Shown one piece after another: positions 1 through 11,874 of a stretch of 64,000 nt of DNA. This DNA comes from Cavia porcellus (Eukaryota > Chordata > Mammalia > Rodentia > Caviidae), in NCBI RefSeq assembly GCF_034190915.1, contig NW_026947488.1, positions 3,420,501 through 3,484,500 on the forward strand, given 5' to 3'. A program made the translations under genes and the position numbers. The first letter of the stretch is position 1, and every line of letters starts with the position of its first letter. Under the pieces are notes generated by a model, which saw nothing but the letters and a program-made list of their open reading frames with translations, was not told the origin of the DNA and did no database searches.

Positions 1-215
1 GCCCTCTCTGTGCGTCCGGGTTTCCCTGTTTTGTCTTTTGTAAGGGCACTTGTCACTGGATTTCAGACCCACTTATATAACCGAGTTGGATCTCATTTTG
101 AGATCCTTTCCCCAAATAAGGCAAAACTCACGGATTCTGAGGTTACAAGGCAGATATATAATTTTGGGACATAGTTTAATCAACTATCTGCCAAAGATAA
201 GGCTGACATCCTTTT
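1..215 (-). mobile_element. MLT1-type ERVL-MaLR LTR fragment
   Basis: The stretch reads as the reverse complement of the first half of an MLT1-class LTR. It has the stock order of a segment around TTTGTAAGGGCACT, then CCCAAATAAGGCAAA, then an ATTCTGAGGTTACAAGG block and a final TTTTGGGACATAGTTTAATC. The left end is cut by the window edge. Subfamily is not assigned. It is a non-coding relic. Confidence 0.7.
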
Positions 216-1468
216 CTCATGGAAGTGTAGGCTGGGTGGTTAAGTTCTTTGCCTACAATTTTAATTCGAGCTAAGTTTTCCTAGAAATGTCTTAATTGCC
301 TTTGATCACTTTCCCAGTTTTCTTTTAGTCATAGTATATAATCATAAAAAACAGAATTCATTTTTTAAAAAATATTGCTAAAATGCACAAAGGAGTGAAT
401 ACTATTAGAATCTTTTCCAACTATTCCAGCTCATTTTGGAACTACCCTTAGTACTATTTAATAATAAATCACATTAGATGAATCAGAATTATTAGTTTAG
501 AGTCACACTTTTTATACAGGCTGCTCTGACAGAGCTTTTTTCTTCAGATCTCCTTGCATTGTGGCTCTTGCATGTTTTCTAGGATTAGACTTCAAATGGA
601 GTTAGTGGGCAGTTTACAAAACTTCCTAACAGCCTCCTCCACCGTGTGATCCAGGCCAGGAGATGGCTGAGGACTTGCACAGTACCTGCAAGGTGACCCA
701 ACACTGAGAAAAGAGTTCCTGAAGTCATCCTTTTTAAAAGATATTTTGGCAAAATCTAAACTGTGTTTTCTGCATTTATTTTAATAGGTTTCATTGTTGA
801 TTTATTTTTTATCCTCCACACGGTGTTTGAAAATCCTGCTTGAAGGTCTGCATCTATAACATATTTGCAGCCTGGCTTGGAGTGTGCAAATTTAATCCCA
901 AGCTTTGAGAACGACATCTGTCTCACTTTAAGCAGCTGATCAGTGCTAGCCTGAAATAAACATTTGCTGAAATTCAGGAGAACACGCTTAGCAGAGTGGG
1001 TGCTGGTCTTGGTCTTCAGCCTGCTCAAAAAGAGCCCTGTCCACGAGAGGAGCCTGGGCCTCCTCAAGGGCGCACTCAGCCCATCGCGTCTGATGATAAA
1101 ACTCATTGCAAGGAAGAAGGTGCAAATCTGTCTCAGGGAGAGCTTGCCGTCCCCCTGCTGACACATCACAACTTGGAAAGGCAGGCATGTGCGGAAAGGA
1201 GAGCCACTGGCAGTAATGGGCTGCAGAGCAGGGGTGTGAAGGGCGGAATCAGCCACAGCCATGGCCAGAGATGTATTATCTGACTTACGAGCCCGGACAG
1301 AGCCTCCAAAATTCAGTATCAGCAAGCAGAATACATGCACACTCAGTCTCAGTTAAAGCAAGTGCTTTGCTCACTATATTTTATATTAACAAATCTACAG
1401 GCGAAAGAACAATCCCATCAATAAATACATAAAATTACAGAGTAAAATTCAACATCTAGGTTTAATTA
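216..1468. other. Unannotated stretch with multiply open frames
   Basis: No repeat family or gene was recognised here. The centre (about 960-1290) is GC-richer than its flanks and open in several frames on both strands; the longest is 194 codons on the minus strand (756-1340). The translations show no known domain and no good splice sites were seen, so this is treated as chance openness. Confidence 0.4.
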
Positions 1469-1469
1469 C

Positions 1470-1488
1470 AAAAAAAAAAAAAAAAAAA
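1470..1488 (+). repeat. Poly-A run (A19)
   Basis: An uninterrupted run of 19 A lies just before the B1 element. It may be the tail of an unrecognised older retroposon. Confidence 0.9.
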
Positions 1489-1497
1489 GTTGCAGCA

Positions 1498-1670
1498 ACT
1501 GGGTGTAGTGGTGGCCTATAATTCCAGCACTTGGAAGGCTGAGGCAGGGGGTGAGTATAAGTCGGAGACAGGCCTGGGTGATATAGTGAGGTCAAGACCA
1601 GCCAGAACCACACAGCAGGACCTGCCAAAAGACAAAAACCCTAAAAGCAAACAAGCAAACAAAAACCGCA
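1498..1670 (+). mobile_element. B1 SINE (7SL-derived)
   Basis: The element has the B1 head (GGGTGTAGTGGTGGCCTATA), the CCAGCACTTGGAAGGCTGAG core and an A-rich CAAA-repeat tail. Two similar units around GGCCTGGGTGATATAGTG and ACCAGCCAGAACCACACAG look like the internal tandem duplication typical of rodent B1 and absent from primate Alu monomers. It is strongly diverged, so an old insertion. Confidence 0.8.
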
Positions 1671-3965
1671 TACCAAAAAGCCCCCAAATCTTCTAGAAAA
1701 ATCAAAAATAGAAGGGTACTTCCTTAACATGGTAAGACTCCAAGAAAATTATGACATTTTGTTTTTAAACAATTATGTTCAATATCAAGGTAAACAGCTT
1801 TTCTTATTATTTATTGTATATCAAGTGACAATCCGTTGGGGAATTAGACTGAGTAGCACAAAACAGTGACCCCAGGAAGAGGCCACGTCACTCACAGATG
1901 GGGTCAGCAAGGCTGAGAGGTGAGTGGGCACTGGATAGGTGGTGTCCACCTACCGACTTGAACCACGCACTGGTAGAGCCTTGCTTTCCTGAGACTTCAG
2001 AGGAAATTCCAAGCTGACCGCAGACTTACACGTGAAACCATGAAACTGCAAATTCCTAAAGCACATTGAAGACTACTTTGCAATTTTGAAAAGAGACAAC
2101 TTTTTTTAAAAATCAGAACAAAAGGCACAGAGGAAACCAGGAACAACTCCTGCATTTACATTCAAAATCCTGGGAAGAGACAAGATATCTTGAACAAAGC
2201 CAACGCCGTGCAGTGGGATTACTTGTTACTAGTATGCACAGCTGATAAAGGGGAGCACCCAGAGTACAGAGAACAGGGTCCCGCTTTGTAATAAGGAAAA
2301 CAAAAGGAACAGCTGATAGTGAAATAATCATGAGATGTGAAGAGATTGTGCATAGGAGAGGAAGCCAGGTGAGAATTAAGCAGCACATTCCACAGACGCT
2401 CAGTAGCAATTAAGAATGTGCAAATGAAAACCACAGGAAGACACCCTGTCTCACTGTGCCTCCGAGTGGATGCCAGTGTTTCTGTGAAGGTTCGGAGAAT
2501 CACCCTTCAGTAGGCAGCTGGTAGCACTTAAACTGGAGGTGGGTGGCAGCTGGGAAAAATCCCGTGAAAGGTGCCAGACATCAGCGCATTTTACTCCATG
2601 GACTCCTACGCCGACATTTAGCCAGAGTCCTTGAATCTAAACCTATGACATATGTATCTTCTGGCGTTAACTGTAAGGATAATCAGTGTGTAAGGAGACA
2701 CAGAAGCGGTGGCTAACTCCAGCAATAGCAGAAGACACGGTATACACGTATGGACTGTTGCTTTGACTCCCAGCAGGGCACAACTCAGAAACGTCACGCT
2801 CAGGGAAGAGCAGAGAGTGGCTGGGTTACACTCACAATGTGACATTTGTGGAATTCTTAAGAATCATATGAACTGTGCGGCTGTATATTTATACTGGGCA
2901 TTGGCTTTATGGAAAATGTATTTTAAAGCTATGAATGGACATGATGATGCTAAAGCTCATGGTAGCCATGCCATGGGGAGGGGGAGGGAAGGAGAAAAGC
3001 AGGGGGTGGAAAGTCCCCAACGGGGAAGCAACACAGATCTGGGCACCGGGTAGAACTGAATGGTCCTGTGGTGTCCTATTCCGCACTAGAAGCTGCCCCT
3101 GCGCTCTCCTGGAGAAGGCCAACTTGAAGCTGAAAATAAATCTCTCCTTTGCGTGGGCTTTGGTAGAGGGGTGCCAGGATGTGAGCCTGGAGTTGGAAGG
3201 ACCCCTGGCCACCCCTGGCTGAGGCTGCACTTCTTGGATTCTTGGGGTGCTAATGGAAACCCACTCAAGCCCAGGGGAGTGGACACAGCCGGCTGCCACC
3301 CCGCTGACCACCGCCTTGGCTGCCCTTCCGTACCATCCATTAAAGAAACAGCGACGACAGCAACTCTTCTTTGAAACTGAAGATGGCTGAGGACACAGAA
3401 ATGGCCAAGGTGGAAACATCTGGACAGTTCTAGGAGAAACGGGGAGCGAGGAAGGCGGCAGGGACAAACATCTCTCCAGCCTGCTCTGCTTCCTTGGAGG
3501 TAAAGGGGAAGCAGGAAAAACTATGGTGTTCTCAGTCTCCCCAGGCCCGGGGCTTCTCCCAGGCATCGCCCCACTGATTGTTTCTCTTATGACAAAGCCT
3601 CTCACTGAGTACATTCACACCAGGCCAAAAAATAATTTCCCAGAAAGTTACTGAGGCACCCACTGAATGGAGGAACCTGAGCAAGTGGAAACTTGGGGAC
3701 ACTGGTTAAAGTGTCCTCCGCTTTCATGATGAGACTCTTCCACCTGGCCCAGGTTCTGGGAGCAGAGGACCTGCCCTAGCTTGGCTCTGGTCCTGAGCAC
3801 CGGTCCTCTCAGGGCCACGTGATATCCCAATTGTTGGGGACCTTGAGCTGTGAGGGTCAGCTGGAGAGAAACAGTTTGGAGAGACACTCTGGGAAAGTCC
3901 ACAACACAGCAGACTCTGAGCTTTACTTTTAAGTGGCTCGTGGGACTCACACACTCTTTGTTCCC
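1671..3965. other. Unannotated intergenic/intronic stretch
   Basis: No gene or repeat family was recognised. It includes a G-rich run (about 2972-3008) and the longest open frame of the window, 235 codons on the minus strand (2907-3614), in a GC-rich segment. That frame is rich in Pro and Ser, has no recognisable domain and no clear splice context. Confidence 0.4.
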
Positions 3966-3969
3966 TCCC

Positions 3970-4370
3970 CTCCCCAGACCTCACCAGGGACCACCGTGAA
4001 ATCCAGCAGGAAGCTCAAAGCTGGGTTTGTCAGCCTTGAGCTGATGAACTGATTGTTGTTAATTATGAACACAGTGATTACAAAAATATTAACAATAACA
4101 AGCGGATGCGCTGTGCTGACAAAATAAAAGGCTCCTCCTAGAATCCTTTTTAAACAGCAATACATTTGCTGCATGCTCCTTATTAAATAGCTTTTCCCCC
4201 CTTCCCTTAACCTCGACATTATTAAAACTGAAACCAGGAATCTATTTTAAAAATCTCGCCATAACATTTTAGCGGAAAATATGACCTTACCATTTTATAG
4301 GTGCAGCAATCATCCAGCAGAATACAATTCTTCAGCTCCCCTGGTAAACCCACATCCTTGAAAATGCTTG
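3970..4370. promoter_or_regulatory. Candidate conserved non-coding element, AT-rich
   Basis: This repeat-free block has a dense run of developmental factor-like motifs: GTTAATTATG (homeodomain), AACAATAACAA (SOX/FOX-like), AAATATTAACAA and TGACAAAATAAAAGG. Texture and motif clustering resemble vertebrate conserved enhancers, but conservation cannot be seen from one genome, so this is only a nomination. Confidence 0.25.
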
Positions 4371-6695
4371 TTTAAAACCCTTTTTGTGGTTGTTATTTGT
4401 AAGTGGGCTTGAGCTTCCAGCCACAAAACGAAGCACGGCTGAAGTGCAGACCGGCTCCGTGTCCACGTTTCTTGCAAACTGCCTTTCATCTTGCTCCTGC
4501 TTCGCATTCCCTCTCCTAGGTGAGCCAAAGTTGGTGCAGGATTCACAAAAGTATCACAGAAGAATACAGCAGATTCCACAGGCTAATGAACATCGCTTAG
4601 AACTCGACTGTGTGTCCCTGCAGGCGTGAATCAAGCTGGTTTTCCAAATGATGTTTCGCCTGGTCCTTTCCTCCCAATGCCTTTCTAACAACAGTGACAG
4701 AGGCTTGAGGTTTTTGTCTCACACTGAATTTCATAACCAGCTGCTTTCTGGCAGCTTGGAGCCCCTTTAGGCTGGCGTGAGGGTGTGGTGAGGGCCATGC
4801 TGCCACTGTCATTGAAGGGGACATGCACAGTATTGGTACAACAGGGTTGATGTGCAGTAGACACCATGCTGGTCCCATTTCTCTCACTGCTACCTTAATC
4901 TCCTCAGTAGCCACGGGAAGCACGTTTCCCTCTCCCCCATCCTATGAATAAGGAGGCTCAGAAAATGACACTTGTACAGAAACGTGCTCCATCTCAGAGT
5001 CCGGAACTCACAAATGCCACCAGATTTTCGGCAAAATTGCTATTTTTCATTCCTCTGATTACAAAGTGGGGATATTTGATTGGGATTGGTTGTCATGGAG
5101 AAGAAACAAAGTGCATAGCAGGATGGTGTGTTCAAAATTGTTAAGGGCACAGAGCAAACTTCAAATTGTTCTCAAAATCATCTTGGTATAGATGGCTTGG
5201 CGTCTCTCCCACATGGATGTTAAATCAACATTGAACACATTGCTATTGAACCCCAGCCTGCCTTGGACTCTTGAGAGACGGGGTTGTGGCTGGGCACCAA
5301 TAGCACAGGATAGAGAGGACCATGCCCGGGCCTTGCCTGTCCACTCTGTCCGTACCTGGTTGGCCCAGAGACATGCCCCAGACCAGCAGCAGCTGGTCCA
5401 AGCCTATCTTCTGGGAGGGAATGTTGGAAATGTGCAATGGAAAGTGCTTGAAAATGTCCTCAGCTTCACTGCAGACCTCACAGCCAGGGCAGCCGGCAGA
5501 GCCACATGCTGAGAACTACAGATTCTCCTGAGTTCAGGGCAAATGCACAGCCAGGAGGTGGCACTTGGGACCCTGTGGGGACAGTCATCAGTGCCTTCAT
5601 CATCTGCAGTGCTCTGTAGGTCTGGCCGCAAAGCCCCAGAGTCTCTGCTTTCTGCTGAGCAAGTTGTAGAGTTGGGAAATTTCTCTCTAGAGGAAAACAA
5701 CCGTTATCCTAGAAGAAACAGGTTTAATTGAGGGATCATTTCCCATCTGTGATCTTTTTAAAGTGGACTGCATTGAGGTTGAGGACTTACTTTGGCTGAC
5801 ACTGCCGTCGCAGAGTGCTCTGGACACAGTGTGAAGGGCCCCCGTGGTCTCCACACCGGATCGCTGCATATTGACTTTCTTCAAAACATAACAGGAGCAC
5901 ACTCTGAAGCCCTGAGAGATGCAGATGTTACTAAGATCTCTCCCCCATGATGCTGGCGGCCAAGGCTACTATTTTTGTTTTCTAAAAAAATCAAACTATT
6001 TTCAAAGCCTTCAAAAAATGCAATTTCTGGAAAGATTTTGTTTTGGGTTCAATTTTGCCTGAGGAACACGGAGTTACTAATCCCCCATCAGGGCTGAGCC
6101 CCCTTAAACTGTGAAGCAGAGGATGGCTCGTGTGTACCCTGCTTCCCTGGATGAGTCCACAGTCTCCCCACTCCGGGCACTTTCCACGGAGATCCTTGGC
6201 CCATCCACCAGTCTAAGGAGCTGATGGCATCCTGACTGCCCCCTACTTCTCACCCCCACCCCGGTTGATAGGTGAAGTTTTCCTGGTAAGGCTTGCTGAC
6301 TTGCTTTAGTCTCTAGAGAGTGTGTCTACTCAGTGGGACAGAGGATGGGACCATATGTCCAAAACAGACAAGCTTCTTAGAAACATTGTTGCCTGAGAAA
6401 CATAGGCCAATGTGTTGTTTTTCTACTTGATGATACTTTTGCATAAATACAATTTTAACTTGGTTTTCTTCTAGGCTTATATACAAAATAAGCTTGAACT
6501 TTCTGTGTGCTTTTTCAAACTGTGGACTCCATAAAGCATTCTGATCTTCTGGCTTTACATTTTTTAAAGCTGCGACCTAAGAATAGCCTTCTTGTAATGG
6601 GATGGATGGGTTAAAGGACATGGACCTTTGGGTATTCCATAAAACAAAACCGAGACACTATTTGCGGCATGAGAAATGTCAGATAGAGCACCTAC
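4371..6695. other. Unannotated stretch with a weak MIR-like patch
   Basis: No gene was recognised. Positions about 4930-5030 resemble a MIR in reverse (CCTATGAATAAGGAGGCTCA), at low certainty. Positions 6330-6600 are AT-rich and repeat-free. The open frames in this interval are short and unremarkable. Confidence 0.35.
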
Positions 6696-6699
6696 TCTG

Positions 6700-7345
6700 C
6701 CAAATGGCTGGACAATTATTTATAAAACTGAACGTGCGTCTACTGTATAACCCAGGGTTTGCACTGTAGGGCAATTGTGCAAGAAAAATAAAAATGCACA
6801 GCACTAAAGTCCTGTATACGAGTGTTCATCACAGCTCTATCTGTAGTAGCCCCAGAATGAAACAATCCTCAATGAATCAAAGTTTAAACAAAGGGTGGTA
6901 GATCTCATACCACGCAATATTGCTTAACATTAAAACACAATGATGACACAACGCTTGAGATAAATCATGAAGGAATTACATGGAATGAAAAAAGAGAACA
7001 ATCCCCAAAATTGTACACTAAGCTTTCACTTAGGTAGTACTGTTAGAGGGGTGATTTGTAGAAACAGAAAACAGATGAGGCATCATGAGCCATGAGGAGC
7101 GGGGAGGGAGGAGTGTGGTCACAATGAACCATGCTCGGGAGCAGTCGGCCAGGGAAGGACAGTTCTATTCCTCACGGTGCGAACACCAGTTCTTGGTGAT
7201 GAGTGTGTCCTATAGGGTTAGAAGCCTTTACTCATGGCGAAATCTGGGGAAAGAGTAGGTAGAGTTTCTATATTATTTCTCACAGTTGTGTGTGAGTCCA
7301 GAGATATCTCAAAATAAAAGTTAAATTAAAAATACATCGACAGAT
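6700..7345 (+). mobile_element. Old LINE-1 3' end (L1M type)
   Basis: The order matches the last part of an ancient L1: a CAGCTCTATCTGTAGTAGCC block, a segment corresponding to the fixed line about caught cDNA (CTCATACCACGCAATATTGC), a 3' UTR with AAAATTGTACACTAAGC, and an A-rich end after ATATCTCAAAATAAAAG. Only the 3' end is present, and frames are destroyed, so it is a dead 5'-truncated copy. Confidence 0.8.
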
Positions 7346-8870
7346 CTTTTCTGAAAGGAGATAGCAAGAGTTCTTTGTGCACAACAATGGAGAAGCCAAA
7401 CCGTTGTCTAAGTTCACAGACTAATATTTTTATCAGTGCTGGGAATCGAATGCTCCAGTTAGCCAGGAGCTCCAGCCTGAGCCCCACACTACCCTGCAGT
7501 CCCAAAGTGCTTGCTCTTGACAGACCCACACATGCCTTTACCCACGGCAGAGCCTTCTAAAATACACAATCAACAGGCAGGACAGGCTTTCATAAATAGC
7601 ACTTTAGTTTCTTGACTTTGTTTTGGACATTGTAACTGCTAAGATTAATTAGATTTAATGTTTTATCTGAAAAAAGTGCTAACTTTCCCCAGGCACTGTT
7701 TGCATTTCATTGTGAAGTGGTAACCCAAAGGAGAACCTGCGTAGGGCCACGTGGAGGGGGAAAGGTCCCCTGCGGATCCCCAGCAGTGGTTTGCAGCAGC
7801 CTCAAACCCACGTGATGTCCATACCTACACTCAGGCTTGCTGACTCCAGATGTTGTCGGAAGCCCAGAGTTTGAGTATTCAGCCACTCCAGCCAGCGCCC
7901 TGCTGAGGATCAGCAGGGCTTGTGTTGCCTGTGACTTCCTTGCGACTGTGGGACGCAGGCTTCCTCCCGCTGTTATCTTCATTCCACAGGCATAGGCTGG
8001 GGTTCAATAGTGAGGACCAGGTTGGGAGTCGATGCTTTGATTGTCTTTGATGTTTTCAAAGGTGGGGAAAACTGTCATCTTTTCAAGTGCCACTCAGCTC
8101 CAGGTAAAGAATGTGTCTGATTTCTGGAGTGTCTATCAGAGGAAATTATACCCTGATTGACCTGGTTGGCATTAAAATGTCTCCTAACACTTGCTCCCAT
8201 ACTGGGAAATGAAGATCGTGTTTCTATTCTGCTGGAGTCTGTTTGCCTAGAGAGTTCATCTGAGTTCTAAACTTTTAGGATGAAAAGCACCAGATGGTTC
8301 CTGTGTACTTTTTTCTGCACAGCTGACAGTTTTTAAAATCAATACTTTAAGCACAACACAGAGAACGTAGTTTTACATTTATTCCAACCTACGGAGAATA
8401 ACCAGCAGATGATGATAGGGGCGGTGACAAGTTTTAGGGGTGCAAAGGTGGAAATCAGACATGGATGTGGCTCTTCAAGATTTCATGCTCTAAGTTATGT
8501 GAGGTGACAGGGGAGAGACACAAAGCTGAACAATGTGCTGCTCAGTGGGACAGATGGGGAGTTGCAGGGGTCCTGGTCTCACATCTTAGTATACAGAGAT
8601 GCAACCTCAAAATATCACTCACAGCTGAAAATGATTCTCATTCCTAAAATTAATGTGTGTTTGAATCTTGTTCAGGAAATTCTTCTCTCCTACATTTGCT
8701 TAGGTTTACTTATGTCCTTGGCTTGTTTACCTACTGGAGCATTTCTTTTTTAATTATTGTTTTGTTTTGCACATTTAAAACCCTAAATGATGATAGCAGT
8801 TAAGTTGGGTTGTCACTAGGTTGGTCTGAGAGCTGCCTGGGGACTTCCAGGTGTGTCTGTGCAGATCATG
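7346..8870. other. Unannotated stretch
   Basis: No gene or confident repeat was recognised. A patch near 7430-7520 (AGTGCTGGGAATCGAATGC) faintly resembles a reversed tRNA-derived SINE but is too degraded to call. Confidence 0.35.
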
Positions 8871-8874
8871 GAGT

Positions 8875-9125
8875 GGTGACTTGGGGCCTATGTCTGGTCC
8901 CTGGCTTCTTCCTCTCTGCTACTGTTTCTCTCCTCTAATTCCTATCTGCCCTGGACTATAGCTTTGCTCTCATCATGTTTTCTCTGTGCTGGAGCCAGCC
9001 AGTCACGGACTGAAAACCCCTGAAACCATGACCCCACAAATCTCTCCTCACTGAAATTGTGGACGTCAACGACTTTGTCTCTGCAGTAGGAAAACTGACC
9101 AATATAGTTATAGATTACTTCACAG
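8875..9125 (+). mobile_element. ERVL-MaLR LTR, 3' part
   Basis: The 3' half of a MaLR LTR is recognisable: a T/C-rich segment (CTTCTTCCTCTCTGCTACTG), then GGACTGAAAACCCCTGAAACC, then the degenerate end through TTTGTCTCTGCAGTAGGAAA. It matches the layout of the LTR at 42235-42501 and is more diverged. Confidence 0.65.
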
Positions 9126-9284
9126 GTATGATAACAAGTGATCACAGTTGGATTTGGGTGTGCAATAAAGGCTGATAATTGTGTTAACATTTGCACCCTC
9201 CCCTGTTCATCCTTTTCCGTCCTCTGTCGGGGTTCTGACACCTGCACATCTTTTCTTCTGTGTTTTTGTCTTCATTTTATATGC

Positions 9285-9520
9285 ACAGTAATGCCTTGGT
9301 TCATGAACGATTTTGTTTGCAAACGATTCGGTTTACAAACAAAAATGTTAGGCAAAATGTTACTTCCATTCTCAAACTGTATTAAGTGACAAACACAGGC
9401 ATGGCAGCCTCCCTATCCAACACAAAACCAGGCATCTCCCTCGAAATTGTAAAGCCCATTAAGTTCATAGACCAAGGTGCCACGGTACTGGTACCCATTT
9501 CCCTATTTTGTATATTAGAA
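9285..9520 (+). mobile_element. Tigger/mariner-like non-autonomous DNA element, copy 1
   Basis: It begins ACAGTAATGCCTTGGTTCAT followed by GTTTGCAAACGATTCGGTTT, a terminal pattern reminiscent of TcMar-Tigger elements. The same order of blocks recurs in reverse at 60510-60753, which shows it is an interspersed repeat. No transposase reading frame is present. The family name is tentative. Confidence 0.55.
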
Positions 9521-9559
9521 TTAATTTAAATAAAGTATATCATATTACACATATCTTTT

Positions 9560-9960
9560 GAGATTTACTTTTCCTTCATTACATTAAAGCTCTTATATTT
9601 TTAAATCTATCTAGATTATGCATTTTAAGTGCCTATATGGAAAGATTGGAAACCTTCATCTCATAAGGTCATAAAGTAAATATTTTAGTTTTTGTAAATC
9701 AGATGGATTTTACTGACTTCTGCTCTGTAGAATTCCATTGTATCCATTAACTTTGATTCATTTTCTTTCTGGTGACTTGCAGTTTTTTTGACAGTATAAA
9801 AATGGAACAATAATAAATATTTTACACTGACCCTTGTGTTCATGTTGTGGATTCTAGGGTACATTCTAGAAATTATTCACTTGAATAACATTTTACTTGC
9901 ATTCCTCTTCCCTGAATTTAAAGTAAAAGTGGCCCAAACTAGAGGAGATTTCATGTAAGC
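9560..9960 (-). mobile_element. LINE-1 fragment (L1M type)
   Basis: On the minus strand the block corresponds to the distal part of an old L1. Landmarks read on the plus strand are GAATTCCATTGTATCCATTA, a TTTTTTTGACAGTATAAAAA analogue of the usual interior, and CCCTTGTGTTCATGTTGTGG leading to a GGGTACATTCTAGAAATTAT motif. It is diverged and non-coding. Confidence 0.6.
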
Positions 9961-11075
9961 AGAGAAACAAATGCTGTTATAGTTATGCAGTGCTAAAAAT
10001 CAAAGACAGAGGAAAAACCTATTTTTAATCCATTAAGATTTCAGATTTAATTTGTAACCAAAGTAATACACAGATTACCCTGAAAAATCTAATCTCTTAG
10101 TCATTCTTTTAATGAAAACCAGTGAGTATAAAACTCTTACCTTCTTTATATCACAAAAGCTCTTTATTTATCTTAACTCTTGATTAATAGCATATCTGGG
10201 CACCCGTTAAGGGGTACTGACTTAGCAGTCTAAAGTTTTTAGCCTTTTAGCTTCTCTTGTGCTTGATTCAAAAACAAATCTGCTGGCAACTAATTCTTAC
10301 ATTTTTAAAAATAACCTGTGCTTTCCTCTGATTACTTTTAAGATCTTCGTGTCCTTTTGGTCATTGTACTGCTTCGGCAAATTAAGACAGACTGGATTTT
10401 TACTATCTGTACTGTTCTGCGTTTGTTGTGCTTTTTGAATGCACAGATTTTTGTCCTTCACTTCTGGAAATATACGGAACATTGTATCTCTAATTATTAT
10501 TGCTCTGACACGCTTTTGCTGTCATCATGTTAGAGACTCTTGCCTGTAATCCATTCGGGGGTATTTTTGAACCTTATTTTGCTTGCCTGCTCTCGTAGCT
10601 TCTGTTTCTTATTTTTCATCTTTATAATTCCCTGTGGTGCATCCTGGGACATGGTCTACTGTGGGTGGCTTACAAAGAAGGTGGAAATTACAGATAATAA
10701 GAACAGAGAAGATCTAAGAGGTGCTGATCAGAGTAACAGGGTTCTAAGGTCTACATATCCTTTGAAAGAAGAATATAAATATTTATTAATATTAGACATC
10801 GAAAATTGAATATTTAATGTTAAATTTTTTAAGGATTACCAATAAAGGGACAGGAACTAAAAGCAGAGTTTCTAAATTTGATGAAAGATTGAAAAAAACT
10901 GAAGAATAAAAAAATATTCTGGTAATTTAACATGCCACAGGAGGGAGAAAAATCATTAACACATTAAGACCGTGCAAATAAGCACACATTTTAAAACCAA
11001 AATAAGTGAAAATGGGCTGCTATGGTCAATTAAAAGTTAAGAAATTTAGACATGGTTTTTCTAAAAAAAATATAA
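9961..11075. other. AT-rich stretch, possibly further degraded LINE sequence
   Basis: The region is AT-rich with T-rich runs; 10240-10620 has the texture of the interior of an old LINE on the minus strand, but no block was firm enough to assign. No gene was recognised. Confidence 0.3.
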
Positions 11076-11077
11076 CA

Positions 11078-11172
11078 GGAGCCAGGCATGTGGTACAAAA
11101 CCTGCCTGGCAAGTGTAAGGTCGCGTGAGTTCAATTCTCTGCACAAAAAACAAAACCCAAACCAAAACACCC
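11078..11172 (+). mobile_element. ID-like tRNA-derived SINE
   Basis: It has an ID-like body (CCTGCCTGGCAAGTGTAAGG), a pol III B-box-like GAGTTCAATTCTC and an A-rich tail with CAAAACC units. Unlike the fused dID elements in this window it keeps the central CTGGCAAGTGTAAGG part. The 5' end reads GCCAGGCATG, more like B1, so the head may be chimeric. Confidence 0.65.
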
Positions 11173-11847
11173 AGTATGCTATTTATCAACAAATGATTAA
11201 AAAGAAGTCCAAAAAGATTAAAAGTAAAATAATTTAAAAAGATTTGCTGTGTAAACACTGAGGAAAATCTTTCTAAAATATACACATGAACCAGACACTG
11301 TAGGCTTTAGGGTAAAGAGGCTGTCAGGAATAGTAAAATCATTCTGTCATGAAAAGGAGATAATTGGCCAGGAATGTAAAAGACCTGAACTTGTGTGCAC
11401 CAAATTCATAGCTTCACAATAAACAAGACGGATATTGACAGCAAAGAAAGAGGCAATAATACATATTGGAAAAAGTAACCCTCGTTTCAACAGAGGAAAC
11501 CATTCAATTAAAGCACGAGGAAAGATTCTGGAAGTGTGCTCATGAGGGCCCTGGACTCTTGCGATCTATAGATGGAAGGCGTACACGCCCCAAGCTTGTT
11601 GGAACTCGGATTCACAAAGCAAGTTCCCCAAATGCCAAACAAAGGGTCGATGATGCTGCACCGGCCTAAGGAGGCTGGAAATGTGTGCTCATTTTACGCA
11701 GCTTGCAGGAGGTAGAATTTCATTACAAAGAAAAGTGCGGGTGTGGTGTGTGGCGCGGTGTGGAGGAGAGGTGACGTTCCATGGCGATGAAAGGTGTTTG
11801 TAGAGGTCTCCTCTTAGTTGTCTTTCTTGTTTCTTTGATGTGTTCAG
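11173..11847. other. Unannotated stretch
   Basis: No repeat or gene was recognised. The end, from about 11810, is a long pyrimidine-rich tract that leads into the candidate splice acceptor at 11847. Confidence 0.35.
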
Positions 11848-11874
11848 CTTCTTTTCTTGACCTTCTTGGCAAAG
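11848..11874 (+). CDS. Candidate 27-nt microexon of an unnamed plus-strand gene
   Basis: Seen: a long pyrimidine tract ends in TGATGTGTTCAG, then 27 nt, then a strong donor, GCAAAG followed by GTAAGTCTACC. In the phase needed by the next candidate exon (18537-18588) it reads SFLDLLGK with two bases completing the codon before it and one base left over, so it would be a frame-keeping microexon. Inferred: membership of the same transcript as 18537-18588 and 38532-38778, because leftover bases agree (G plus AG gives GAG). A short segment between a good acceptor and donor can occur by chance; no protein family was recognised and no upstream exon was found with confidence. Confidence 0.28.

Noticed and set aside
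1890..1925. Possible first exon with ATG GGG and donor GAGAG/GTGAGT
   Set aside because: Its phase would fit the microexon at 11848, but the start context is weak, the exon would be tiny, and no promoter feature is visible.
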